Assembly: GCA_963828015.1 (NCBI GenBank) | Contig: CAWHCD010000006.1 | Location: 248,001-312,000 of the forward strand | Length of the DNA: 64,000 bases | From: CAVPUA01 sp963828015 | GTDB lineage: Bacteria > Actinomycetota > Actinomycetes > Mycobacteriales > Jatrophihabitantaceae | Reading direction: 5' to 3' | Notes under the pieces: generated by a model | Seen by the model: only the letters and a program-made list of their open reading frames with translations | Told to the model about the DNA's origin: nothing | Database searches by the model: none | In this document: positions 42,494-52,758 of the stretch, in pieces | How positions within the stretch are numbered: the stretch's first letter is position 1 | Layout: every line of letters begins with the position of its first letter | Translations under genes and position numbers: made by a program

Positions 42494-44346
42494 CCCCCCC
42501 GCCGCGGCGCCCGGTGCACCCGGTCGGTCGCAAGATTGCCAAGAAGCGTCGCGAGCTCAAGCTCGGGCGGCTGCACCACCGCGCGAGTGCGAGCTTTGCC
42601 GCCGTCTGCGTGCTGCTGCTCGTGATCGGGGGGCGGCTGGTCGAGCTGCAGGGCATCGACCACCAGGGATTTGCCGATGCCGCCGCGGCCCAGCGGGCGG
42701 GCAGCATCCAGCTCAACGCGCTGCGCGGGCAGATCCTGGACCGCTTCGGTACGCCCTTGGCCTACACGACCGACGCCCAGGACATCACGGTCGACCCCAA
42801 GATCCTGAAGACCGCAGGGATCACGGGTGACAAGATCACCGCCTACGCGACACAGTTGGCGCCGATGGTCGGCAAGTCCGTCGCCGCCGTCGCCGCCATC
42901 CTGTCCGGTCCGGGGGAGTACGGCCTGTTGGCCCAGGCCCTCGAACCGCTGGCCGCCCAGCGAGTCATCAACCTCGACCTGGTCGGGGTCTACACGCAGG
43001 CCACGACGCTGCGTCAGTACCCGGGCCAGACGACCGCGGCCAACGTCGTCGGCCTGGTCCACTCCGATGGCAGCGGGGCGGCGGGTATCGAGCAGCAGTA
43101 CAACAGCGTGCTCGCCGGGACCAACGGCAGCCTCGACTACACCACCGATGGCAACGGGACGATCAACCCCAATGGCGCCAACTCCCAGACCGCGGCGATC
43201 AACGGCGGTGTCGTGCGGCTCACCTTGGACCAGAACCTGCAGTACATCGTGCAGCAGGACGCCGATGCGGCGGTCGCGGCCTCTGGTGCGCGCGGGGCCC
43301 AGGTGGCCATCCTCTCGGCCAAGACGGCGCAGGTCCTCGCCCTGGCCTCCTCGGGCACGTTCAACTCCGCCGACCCGTCCACCCTGAGCTCGAGCGTGTC
43401 CAGCGATCCGGCGATCCAGGTGCCCTTCGAACCCGGCTCGGTGAACAAGCTGGTGACCTTTGCCGCCGCGGTGGACAAGGGGCTGATCACCCCGTCGACG
43501 GTGGTCGATGTGCCGGCCACGCTCGCCGAGGGCGGCGTGGTCGTCCACGACGCCTGGAGCCATCCCGATGAGCAGTTCACGGCCACGGGCGTGCTCGCAG
43601 AGTCCTCCAACATCGGCACCATCCAGGTCGCGAACAAGATCGGCGCCCAGACCTGGTCGGACTATGAGAAGGCGTTCGGCATCGGCACCGCAACCGGGAT
43701 CGAGCTCCCCGGCGAGAGTGCGGGCTACGTCCCGCAGCTCAACACCGCGGAGTGGTCGGCCTCCACGTTTGCCAACGTGCCATTCGGCCAGGGCCTGTCC
43801 ATGACCGTGCTGCAGATGGCCGGCATGTATCAGACGATCGCGAACAACGGAGTCCGCATTTCGCCGCGCATCGTGAGCTCGGTGACCAAGCCGGATGGCT
43901 CGACCGTCGTCACCCCGCAACCGGCCGGCATTCAGGTGGTCAAGCCATCGACGGCGCAGACCCTGAAGACGATGCTCGAATCGACGATGCTCTCGGGGGG
44001 CACGGGCACCAAGGCGGCCATCACCGGCTATCGGGTGTCGGGCAAGACCGGCACGGCGCAGCAGCCCGATCCCACCCAGAACGGCAAGTACAGCAGCACG
44101 CTGAACTGGGACACCTTCGCCGGCATCGTCCCGGCCGACAACCCGCAGTTCGTCGTCGCGATCATGGTCGATGCCCCGGCGCACGGCCTGGAAGGCGGTG
44201 ACGTCGCCGCCCCGCTGTTCCACGAGATCGCGACCTACGAACTGCAGCACGCCGACATCCCGCCGACCGGTTCGGTCTCCACCCATGTGCCGCTGCAGGT
44301 CTGCACCGAGGCGATGAAGAACGGCTGGCAAAGTAACGTCTGCTGA
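42490..44346 (+). CDS. pbpB: Septal penicillin-binding protein (class B, FtsI/PbpB)
   Basis: The protein has 618 aa. Basic N-terminus, one membrane helix (about 35-53), pedestal domain starting LRGQILDRFGTPLAYT, then transpeptidase. Active-site motifs: S317-VNK (EPGSVNKLVTF), S372-SN (ESSNIGT) and K519-TG (SGKTGTAQ). It crosslinks septal peptidoglycan with FtsW. GTG start overlaps the ftsL-like stop. The Asn in SVNK is a slight variant of the usual SxxK filling but keeps both catalytic residues. Confidence 0.95.
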   Translation: MTPPPRRPVHPVGRKIAKKRRELKLGRLHHRASASFAAVCVLLLVIGGRLVELQGIDHQGFADAAAAQRAGSIQLNALRGQILDRFGTPLAYTTDAQDITVDPKILKTAGITGDKITAYATQLAPMVGKSVAAVAAILSGPGEYGLLAQALEPLAAQRVINLDLVGVYTQATTLRQYPGQTTAANVVGLVHSDGSGAAGIEQQYNSVLAGTNGSLDYTTDGNGTINPNGANSQTAAINGGVVRLTLDQNLQYIVQQDADAAVAASGARGAQVAILSAKTAQVLALASSGTFNSADPSTLSSSVSSDPAIQVPFEPGSVNKLVTFAAAVDKGLITPSTVVDVPATLAEGGVVVHDAWSHPDEQFTATGVLAESSNIGTIQVANKIGAQTWSDYEKAFGIGTATGIELPGESAGYVPQLNTAEWSASTFANVPFGQGLSMTVLQMAGMYQTIANNGVRISPRIVSSVTKPDGSTVVTPQPAGIQVVKPSTAQTLKTMLESTMLSGGTGTKAAITGYRVSGKTGTAQQPDPTQNGKYSSTLNWDTFAGIVPADNPQFVVAIMVDAPAHGLEGGDVAAPLFHEIATYELQHADIPPTGSVSTHVPLQVCTEAMKNGWQSNVC

Positions 44347-44347
44347 C

Positions 44348-45829
44348 GTGCTTCCCCGTCCGGCGCGAGTCCGACCCCAGCCGCTGGGGGCGATCGCCGC
44401 CGAGGTCGGCGCGTACGCCGAGTCGCCGGTCCTGGTCTCGGGCGTGACGGCCGCCAGCGCGTTGGTACGTCCGGGTGACCTGTTCGCCGCGCTGCCCGGC
44501 GCGCACGCCCATGGCGCCCGGTTCGTGGCCGACGCGGTGGCCGCCGGCGCGGTGGCCGTGCTGACCGATCCGGCCGGTGCGTCGATGATCAGCCCCGACC
44601 TGCCGGTCGCCGTGACGAGCGATCCGCGGGCCGCGTTGGGCCGCACGGCCGCCTTCGTCTACGGCTCGCCCAGCGCCGACCTGGACGTGCTCGGGGTCAC
44701 CGGCACGAGCGGCAAGACCACGACGACCTATCTGTTACGGGCCGGGCTGAGCGCAGCGGGCATCGAGTCGGCCCTCATCGGGACAGTGGGCACGCTCATC
44801 GGCCCGCAGCTGATCTCCAGCGGCTTCACCACGCCCGAAGCGCCGGAACTGCAGGCCCTGTTGGCCGTGGTCCGTGAACGGGGCGTGCGCCGCGTCGCGA
44901 TGGAGGTCTCCAGCCACGCCCTCGCACTGGGTCGGGTCGCCGCCGTCGATTTCGCGATCGGCGCGTTCACCAACCTTTCCCGCGACCACCTGGACTTTCA
45001 TGCCGACATGGACGACTACTTCGCCGCCAAGGCGTCGCTGTTCGGTCCGCAGACGGGCACCGCAGTGGTCGTCATCGACGACGACTGGGGTCAGCGGATG
45101 GCCCAACTCGTCGGGGCCGGCATCACGGTGAGCACGACCGGTGCACCGGCGGCGTGGCAGGCGGTGGACATCTGCGAACGCCCGGATGGCAGCACCCGGT
45201 TCCGGGCGCTCGGCCCCGACGTCGACCTGCAGACCGGCTGCGCGATCCCGGGCCGCTACAACGTCGCGAACGCCTTGCTGGCGTTGGCGATCCTGACGAC
45301 CGACGGCGTGCCGGTGGTCGAGGCGGCCGCCGGCATCGCCGCCGCGGCCGTTCCGGGACGAATGCAACGCGTGCAGGGGGAGCCGTTCCTGGCCCTCGTG
45401 GATTACTCGCACAAGCCGGCGGCGGTCGAGAGTGCGCTGCGGGCCCTCCGGCCATTGACGACCGGCAAGTTGATCATCGTGCTCGGCTGCGGCGGCGACC
45501 GGGACCGTCCCAAGCGGGCCATGATGGGTGCCGTCGCCGCGCGCGAGTCCGATCTGCTGATCGTGACCGATGACAATCCCCGCACCGAGGATCCGGCGCT
45601 GATCCGGGCGGCGATGCTGGCCGGCGCGCTCGCTGCTTCGCCGCGCGGTGAGGTGCTCGAGGTCGGCGACCGACGCGCGGCCATCCGCACGGCGGTCGCG
45701 GCCGCCGGTCCGGGTGACACGGTGCTGATCGCCGGCAAGGGGCATGAGACCGGCCAGGAGATCGCCGGGCAGATCTTCCCGTTCGACGATGTGGTCGAGC
45801 TCAGCGCGGCGCTCGAGGCGTCGACGTGA
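44348..45829 (+). CDS. murE: UDP-MurNAc-L-Ala-D-Glu--meso-2,6-diaminopimelate ligase
   Basis: The protein has 493 aa. ATP loop GVTGTSGKTTTTYLL, TNLSRDHLDFHADMDDYF, DYSHKPAAVESAL, and DDNPRTEDP, the DNPR motif that recognises meso-diaminopimelate. So the peptidoglycan is of the mDAP type. GTG start 1 nt after pbpB; overlaps murF by 4 bp. Confidence 0.95.
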   Translation: MLPRPARVRPQPLGAIAAEVGAYAESPVLVSGVTAASALVRPGDLFAALPGAHAHGARFVADAVAAGAVAVLTDPAGASMISPDLPVAVTSDPRAALGRTAAFVYGSPSADLDVLGVTGTSGKTTTTYLLRAGLSAAGIESALIGTVGTLIGPQLISSGFTTPEAPELQALLAVVRERGVRRVAMEVSSHALALGRVAAVDFAIGAFTNLSRDHLDFHADMDDYFAAKASLFGPQTGTAVVVIDDDWGQRMAQLVGAGITVSTTGAPAAWQAVDICERPDGSTRFRALGPDVDLQTGCAIPGRYNVANALLALAILTTDGVPVVEAAAGIAAAAVPGRMQRVQGEPFLALVDYSHKPAAVESALRALRPLTTGKLIIVLGCGGDRDRPKRAMMGAVAARESDLLIVTDDNPRTEDPALIRAAMLAGALAASPRGEVLEVGDRRAAIRTAVAAAGPGDTVLIAGKGHETGQEIAGQIFPFDDVVELSAALEAST

Positions 45830-47243
45830 TCGCCCTGACGTTGGCCGAGATCGCCGACATCGTCGGCGGTGAACTGCGCGCCGATCCCGACGCCGTCGTC
45901 GACGCGCCGGTCGAGTTCGATTCGCGCCGGATCGCCCCTGGCGGACTGTTCCTCGCCTTCGCCGGTGAGCAGGTCGACGGCCACGACTACGTCGCCGCCG
46001 CGATCGCCGCCGGGGCCGTGGCCGCCATCGTCACGCACCCGGTGGACGATCCCTGCATTGTGGTGGCCGACGCGATGGCCGCGATCGCCGCGCTCGCCTC
46101 GGCGGTGATCCGGCGCCTGCCCGAGGTGACCGTCGTGGCGGTCACCGGATCGTCGGGCAAGACGTCGACGAAGGATCTCATCGCGGTGTTGTTGGCGCGC
46201 CTGGGCCCGACCGTTGCCCCGCCGGGTTCGTTCAACAACGAACTGGGCCATCCCTACACCGTGTTGCTGGCCGATGCCCGCACCCGCTACCTCGTGCTGG
46301 AGGCAAGCGCGCGAGGGCTGGGGCATATTCGCTATCTCAGCCAGATCGCCCCGCCCGATATCGGCGTGGTGCTCAACGTGGGCAGCGCCCATCTGGGCGA
46401 GTTCGGCTCGCGGGCGGTCATCGCCCAGGCCAAAGGCGAACTGGTCGAGGCGCTGACCGCCGACGGGCTCGCCGTGCTCAACGCCGACGATGCGGCCGTG
46501 CTGGCCATGGCTTCGCGTACGAGGGCGCGGGTGGTCACCGTGGGGGAGGCGGCGACCGCGGATGTGCGGGCGCACGACGTCAGTACTGACGAGCTCGGCC
46601 GGGCCCGCTTCACGGTTGTCCATGGTGAACAGTCCGCTCCGGTGCACCTGCGGCTGACCGGCAGCCACCACGTCGGCAACGCCTTGAGTGCCGCCGCCGT
46701 GGCGCTGGCCTGCGGACTGCCGCTTCCCGACGTGGCCGCGGCACTGAGCACGGCGCGGGCCCAGTCACGCTGGCGGATGGAGATCGCCGAACGCGACGAC
46801 GGCGTGCTCGTGGTCAACGATGCCTACAACGCGAATCCGGAATCGATGCGGGCGGCCCTGAAGGCCTTGGCCGAACTGGGGCGAGCGCGTGGGGGGCGAA
46901 CCTTCGCGGTGCTCGGACCGATGGGCGAGCTGGGCCCCGATGCGGTGGCCGAGCACGATGCCCTCGGGCGCCTGATCGTGCGTCTGGACGTATCACGGCT
47001 CATCGCGGTCGGGGCGGCGGCCCGACCGATCGCCCAGGGCGCGGCTCTGGAAGGGTCGTGGAACGGTGAGTCGAGTTGGGTGCCCGACATCGATGCGGCC
47101 CTGGTGCTGCTGCGCGAGTCGCTGGCGCCCGGCGACGTCGTGCTGGTGAAGGCCTCGCGCGCGGCGCGCCTGGAACGACTGGCCCAGTCTCTGCTCGACG
47201 ATGACCCTTCGACGGCAGACTCGAACGTGGAGGAGACCCCGAC

Positions 47244-47247
<4 letters not shown>
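45826..47247 (+). CDS. murF: UDP-MurNAc-tripeptide--D-Ala-D-Ala ligase
   Basis: The protein has 473 aa. FDSRRIAPGGLFLAFAGEQVDGHDY, ATP loop VTGSSGKTSTKDLIAVLL, PGSFNNELGHPYTVL, NVGSAHLGEFGS, NDAYNANPESMRAAL. It adds D-Ala-D-Ala to the Mur tripeptide. GTG start in the murE stop; stop overlaps mraY. Confidence 0.95.
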
Positions 47248-48335
<1,088 letters not shown>

Positions 48336-48342
48336 GCCGTGG

Positions 48343-48348
48343 CAGGCT
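48343..48348 (+). promoter_or_regulatory. -10 element CAGGCT in TGGCAGGCTG context
   Basis: CAGGCT is followed by exactly 6 nt and the ATG at 48355. The same ten-base block precedes the Rv2175c-like gene at 16874. Confidence 0.4.
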
Positions 48349-48354
48349 GACGTC

Positions 48355-48615
48355 ATGGACCGGGCCGAGTTGCGGAGCTGGGTCGAAGACGCGATCACGC
48401 GCCATGACCGCGATGTGCGCGAGCGCGGCGAGGTCATCGAGAACGTCGCGGTGAGCGAGGTCGTCGACGCGGTGTGGGGTCGGCTGCCGCTGGAAGTGCG
48501 GCGCCAGACCACCCGCGCGCAGGTGCAGGCCAGCCTGACCGTGCGCGCCGCCCGCTCGTCGTCGAGCGCCCGTGATCGGGCCGAGCCCACCGACTCGCCT
48601 GCGCCACCGAGCTAG
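48355..48615 (+). CDS. Unrecognised 86-aa protein in the place of murD
   Basis: I do not recognise this family. The protein is acidic-basic and mostly helical: MDRAELRSWVEDAITRHDRD, then VSEVVDAVWGRLPLEVRRQT, and a Ser/Ala/Pro-rich tail. No cysteines, no membrane segment, no signal peptide. The start lies 19 nt after mraY; codon use is like its neighbours (third-position G/C). It could be a small division-linked protein or a remnant gene, but it shows no similarity to any part of MurD that I can see. Confidence 0.65.
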   Translation: MDRAELRSWVEDAITRHDRDVRERGEVIENVAVSEVVDAVWGRLPLEVRRQTTRAQVQASLTVRAARSSSSARDRAEPTDSPAPPS

Positions 48616-48731
48616 CGCCCGAAGCTAGGCGGGGGCGGGCGAGTCACAACTGCCCCATCCATAACAGTGGATTCACGCGACACGCGTCGGATCTACCCGA
48701 TCTCGGGCGGTTCAGGCCCGACGATAGCCAG

Positions 48732-50171
48732 ATGACCGAACGGGTGCAGAGTGGCGATTCGCGCCGTCTGCGAGCACCCGCACGACTTGAGCCGATCCTG
48801 GCCGCCTGGCGCGGCTACCTGGAGCGGCCCTACGCATCGACCCAGCTCATCCTGCTGTCCGGGCTCGGGTTGCTCGCGTTCGGTGTGATGATGGCGGCCT
48901 CGACGACCGTCTCGGCCTCCACCCAGGCCGGAAACAACCAGTCGATGTGGTCCCAGCTGACCAAAGAGGTCGAGTTCCTGCTGCTGAGCCTGCCGGTCTT
49001 CGTGCTGGCCGTCTGGATCTCCCCGCGCGTGTATCGGCGGCTGGCTTACCCGGCGCTGCTGTTCGGCCTGCTGGTGCTGCTGGCGGTGCTGACGCCCGGG
49101 GTGGGCGTCACCATCAACTCGGCCCGCCGCTGGATCATGATCGGCCCCCTGCAGTTTCAGCCCTCGGAGTTCGTCAAACTCGCCGTGCTGCTCTGGGGCG
49201 CGGACCTGCTGGCGCGCAAGCTGACCCTCGGAACGTTGACCCGGGCCCGGCACCTGTTCATTCCGCTGATTCCCGGCTTCGTGCTCGTGTGTGCCCTGGT
49301 CATGCTCGAGCCCGACCTGGGCACGACCATGTGCTTCCTGCTGATCCTGCTCGGCCTGCTCTGGACGGTCGGCACGCCCTTTCGCTATTTCGTCCTGATC
49401 CTGGCGACGATCGTGGCCGGGGTCGCCGCGCTGGCGGTCGCCGCGCCCTACCGGCTCGAACGTCTCACCTCCTTCACCGATCCGTTCGCGCATGCGCAGG
49501 GCTCGGGCTATCACGCGGTCGAGGGGCTCTACGCGCTCGGCTCCGGCGGCATCTTCGGCGTCGGCCTGGGGGCGGGCACCTCGAAGTACAGCTGGGTTCC
49601 CAACGCCAACACCGACTATGTCTTCTCCGTCATCGGCGAGGAACTCGGACTGATCGGCAGCTCGGTGGTCCTCGGCCTGTTCGCCCTGTTCGCCTACTCC
49701 GGGCTGCGCATTTCGCGGCGCTCGGTCGATCCGTTCGTGCGCCTGGCCGCCGGAGCCGCGACGGTCTGGATCAGCGGGCAGGCGGTGATCAACATCGGTT
49801 ACGTCTCCGGTCTGCTGCCGGTCACCGGCATCCCGCTGCCCTTCATCTCCGCCGGCGGCACCTCGCTGATCGCCACGGCGATCGTGTTCGGCATGCTGGT
49901 CTGCTTCGCCCGCCACGAACCGGCGGCGGTCGAGGCGGCGCGCCTGGCCGCCGCCGAGGGCCGCCGTTCCCGGGTGGAACGGTGGCTGCGCATCCGGGTG
50001 CCGAAGGCCTACGAGGCGCCCAAGCGCCGTCCGCGCCCGGCACGTGCAGCGCCGCGCCCAGTCCCCGCGCCCGCACCACGGCGCGCACCGGCCCGCGCCC
50101 CGATGCCGCGCCCGGCCCGGGCGCCCTTGCGCCCCACCGGCACCGAGGGGCCACCCCGGGGGAGTCGTTGA
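48732..50171 (+). CDS. ftsW: Septal peptidoglycan glycosyltransferase FtsW
   Basis: The protein has 479 aa, SEDS family, ten membrane helices. Motifs: RRWIMIGPLQFQPSEFVKLAVLLW, LVMLEPDLGTTMCF, GLYALGSGGIFGVGLGAG, DYVFSVIGEELGLIGS, GVTGIPLPFISAGGTS-like LLPVTGIPLPFISAGG. From about residue 410 a cytoplasmic tail is very rich in Pro, Arg and Ala. The stop overlaps the murG TTG. A 116-bp gap lies upstream, so ftsW may begin a new transcript. Confidence 0.94.
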   Translation: MTERVQSGDSRRLRAPARLEPILAAWRGYLERPYASTQLILLSGLGLLAFGVMMAASTTVSASTQAGNNQSMWSQLTKEVEFLLLSLPVFVLAVWISPRVYRRLAYPALLFGLLVLLAVLTPGVGVTINSARRWIMIGPLQFQPSEFVKLAVLLWGADLLARKLTLGTLTRARHLFIPLIPGFVLVCALVMLEPDLGTTMCFLLILLGLLWTVGTPFRYFVLILATIVAGVAALAVAAPYRLERLTSFTDPFAHAQGSGYHAVEGLYALGSGGIFGVGLGAGTSKYSWVPNANTDYVFSVIGEELGLIGSSVVLGLFALFAYSGLRISRRSVDPFVRLAAGAATVWISGQAVINIGYVSGLLPVTGIPLPFISAGGTSLIATAIVFGMLVCFARHEPAAVEAARLAAAEGRRSRVERWLRIRVPKAYEAPKRRPRPARAAPRPVPAPAPRRAPARAPMPRPARAPLRPTGTEGPPRGSR

Positions 50172-51271
50172 GCCCGGACGCCCGGCCCCTCTCGATCGTG
50201 GTGGCCGGTGGCCATTCGGCCGGCCACATCGAACCGGCGCTGGCCGTGGCCGACGCGATCCGCCGCATCGATCCCAGCGTCGTCATCACCGCGCTCGGCA
50301 CGACACGCGGCCTGGATACGACCCTCATCCCGGCGCGGGGCTACCCGCTGGAGTTGATTCCGCCCGTACCGCTGCCGCGCAAGCTCAACCGCGCCCTGCT
50401 GCAGACGCCGGCCAAAGTCCGCGCGGCCGTAGCCGCGACCAAGGACGTGCTGCGACGGGTCGAGGCCGACGTCGTCGTCGGTTTCGGGGGCTACGTGGCG
50501 CTGCCGGCCTATCTCGCGGCGCGTCGCGCCCACCTGCCGATCGTGGTCCACGAGGCCAATGCCCGGCCCGGGGTGGCCAACCGGTTGGCCGCGCGGCTGA
50601 CCCGGCACGTCTACACCGCCTCGGCGAACGTGCGCCTCGCCCACGCCACGGTGATCGGAATCCCGCTGCGCCCGCAGATCGCCCACCTCGACCGGCTGGC
50701 CGGGCGCGGGGCGGCACGCGCGCATTTCGGGCTGGATGCCGAGCGTCCGGTGCTGCTGGTGACCGGTGGTTCGCAAGGGGCGCAGTCGATCAACGCCGCC
50801 GTGTCCGAAGCGGCCCCGGACCTCATCGCGTGGGGGGTCCAGGTGCTGCACATCATCGGGCCGAAGAACAAGGCCACCGTCGAGCTACCCGGCTACGTGG
50901 CCGTGCCGTTCGTCGAACAGATGGCCCTGGCCTACTCCGCGGCCGACTTCGTGCTGTGCCGCTCGGGCGCGATGACCTGTGCCGAGCTGACCGCGGTCGG
51001 GCTGCCGGCGGCCTACGTGCCGTTGCCGCTGCGCGGCGGCGAACAGCGGCACAACGCCGAGCCCATCGTGGCCGCGGGCGGGGCCTTGATGATCGACAGC
51101 GCGGACCTGACGGCGGCCTGGATCCTGGGCGAGGTGCTGCCGTGTCTCACCGACCCGGCCCGCCTGGCGGCGATGAGCAGCGCGGCGCGGCATGCTGGGT
51201 CTCGTGACGCCGACATCGTGCTGGCCCGGGCCGTGCTGAAGATCGCCGCCGAGCACCGGACGTCGCGATGA
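50168..51271 (+). CDS. murG: UDP-GlcNAc:lipid I N-acetylglucosaminyltransferase
   Basis: The protein has 367 aa (GT28). It converts lipid I to lipid II. IVVAGGHSAGHIEPALAVAD, VVGFGGYVALPAYLAA, VHEANARPGVANR, LLVTGGSQGAQSIN, FVEQMALAYSAADFVLCRSGAMTCAEL and PLPLRGGEQRHNAEPI. The TTG at 50168 (TTGA with the ftsW stop) gives the family N-terminus; the much longer ORF through ftsW is an artefact. Confidence 0.94.
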   Translation: MSPDARPLSIVVAGGHSAGHIEPALAVADAIRRIDPSVVITALGTTRGLDTTLIPARGYPLELIPPVPLPRKLNRALLQTPAKVRAAVAATKDVLRRVEADVVVGFGGYVALPAYLAARRAHLPIVVHEANARPGVANRLAARLTRHVYTASANVRLAHATVIGIPLRPQIAHLDRLAGRGAARAHFGLDAERPVLLVTGGSQGAQSINAAVSEAAPDLIAWGVQVLHIIGPKNKATVELPGYVAVPFVEQMALAYSAADFVLCRSGAMTCAELTAVGLPAAYVPLPLRGGEQRHNAEPIVAAGGALMIDSADLTAAWILGEVLPCLTDPARLAAMSSAARHAGSRDADIVLARAVLKIAAEHRTSR

Positions 51272-52758
51272 CCCGTCCGACCAGTGACGCCGACCGCGAC
51301 CGTCCGCAGGATTGGGCCGCGCCCGGTGCCGCCCTCGTGCGCAGCGCCGCCAGTGCCGTCGTGCCACCCCTCGCCGCCCTGGGCCGGGTGCACATCATGG
51401 GCATCGCCGGGGCCGGCATGAGCGGACTCGCGCGGATCCTGCTCGCTCGCGGCGTGGCGGTCAGTGGTTGCGAGGCGCGCGACTCGACCACGGTCGCCGC
51501 CCTGCGGGCCGTAGGGGCCGAGATCGAGATCGGGCACTCCGTCGATCACGTGCTGGCCAACGACTCGTTCGTCTACACGACGGCGATCAGCCCCAAGCAT
51601 CCCGAGTACGTCGCGGGCCGCGACAGCGGTAAGCCCTTCCTGCGGCGGGCGGCGGCGTTGGCCTCGGCCCTGGCCGACAAGCAGACGATCGCGATCGCGG
51701 GCACCCATGGCAAGACCACCACCACCTCTCTGCTGACGGTCGGCGCGCAGGCGTGCGGACTCGATCCGTCCTTCGCCATCGGCGCCAACCTGTACGAGAC
51801 CGGGGTGAACGCCCACCTGGGCAGCGGCCGGCTGGCGGTCGTCGAGGCCGACGAGAGCGACGGCTCGTTTCTGCTCATGCGACCGCACCTGGCGGTGATC
51901 ACCAACGTCGAGGCCGATCACCTGGAGAATCACGGCGACCTCGAGGGCATCTTCTCGGCCTTCGAACAGTTCGTCGATCGGGTCGAGCCCGGTGGGCTGA
52001 TCCTGGTCAGTTCCGATGATCCGGGGGCGTTGCGGATCGGCGGTTACGCCCGCGCGGCCGGGTACCGGGTGCTGACCTACGGCGAGGCGGCCGACGCCGA
52101 CGTGCGGGTCACGAACATCTTCGAGCGACTCGATGGGGTGGCGTTCACCGTGCGGGGGGCGATGTTGCATCGCACTGAGGTTCGCGTCGGGGCGCTGATC
52201 GGGCGGCACATGGCGTTGAACGCGGCCGCGGCGCTGACCATCGCCGCCGAACTCGGGATGGACATCAGTGTGGTGATTTCCCGGTGGGCCGACTTCGCCG
52301 GTGTTCACCGCCGCTTCGAGTTCCACGGCGAGGTCAATGGCGTGCGGGTGTACGACGACTACGCGCACCACCCGACCGAGATCGCCGCCGAGCTGAGCGC
52401 GGCCCGGGCCGTCGCCGGCGAGGGGCGACTCATCGCGGTCTTCCAGCCGGGCACCTACAGCCGGACGCAGACATTTGCCCGCGAGTTCGCGGCGGCGATG
52501 GAAATCGCTGATATTGCGGTGGTTCTCGACATCTTCCCGGCGCGCGAGGAGCCGATCCCGGGCGTTACCGGGGCCAGCATCGCCGACCTGATCGACCTGC
52601 CGCCGGAGCGCGTCATCTATGAGGACAGCTTCTCCGCGGTCCCGGAAAGGGTCATCGCGGTGGCCCGTCCGGGTGACCTGATCCTCACGATGGGGATCGG
52701 CAACGTCCATCTGCTGTGTGCGGAGTTCCTCCAGCTTCTGGGCGAGGAGCAGCCGTGA
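51268..52758 (+). CDS. murC: UDP-N-acetylmuramate--L-alanine ligase
   Basis: The protein has 496 aa. HIMGIAGAGMSGLARILL binds the UDP substrate, IAGTHGKTTTTSLL is the ATP loop, then VVEADESDGSFL, NVEADHLENHGDLE and VYDDYAHHPTEIAAEL. ATG overlaps the murG stop (ATGA). An N-terminal extension of about 35 residues precedes the Rossmann motif. Confidence 0.95.
   Translation: MTRPTSDADRDRPQDWAAPGAALVRSAASAVVPPLAALGRVHIMGIAGAGMSGLARILLARGVAVSGCEARDSTTVAALRAVGAEIEIGHSVDHVLANDSFVYTTAISPKHPEYVAGRDSGKPFLRRAAALASALADKQTIAIAGTHGKTTTTSLLTVGAQACGLDPSFAIGANLYETGVNAHLGSGRLAVVEADESDGSFLLMRPHLAVITNVEADHLENHGDLEGIFSAFEQFVDRVEPGGLILVSSDDPGALRIGGYARAAGYRVLTYGEAADADVRVTNIFERLDGVAFTVRGAMLHRTEVRVGALIGRHMALNAAAALTIAAELGMDISVVISRWADFAGVHRRFEFHGEVNGVRVYDDYAHHPTEIAAELSAARAVAGEGRLIAVFQPGTYSRTQTFAREFAAAMEIADIAVVLDIFPAREEPIPGVTGASIADLIDLPPERVIYEDSFSAVPERVIAVARPGDLILTMGIGNVHLLCAEFLQLLGEEQP

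Noticed and set aside
42184..44646. 820-codon minus-strand frame opposite pbpB
   Set aside because: The plus strand encodes a complete PbpB with all active-site motifs; the antisense product has no recognisable domain.
48947..50167. Upstream extension of murG through ftsW
   Set aside because: The extra residues are a frame-shifted reading of ftsW; the TTGA overlap gives a normal MurG N-terminus.
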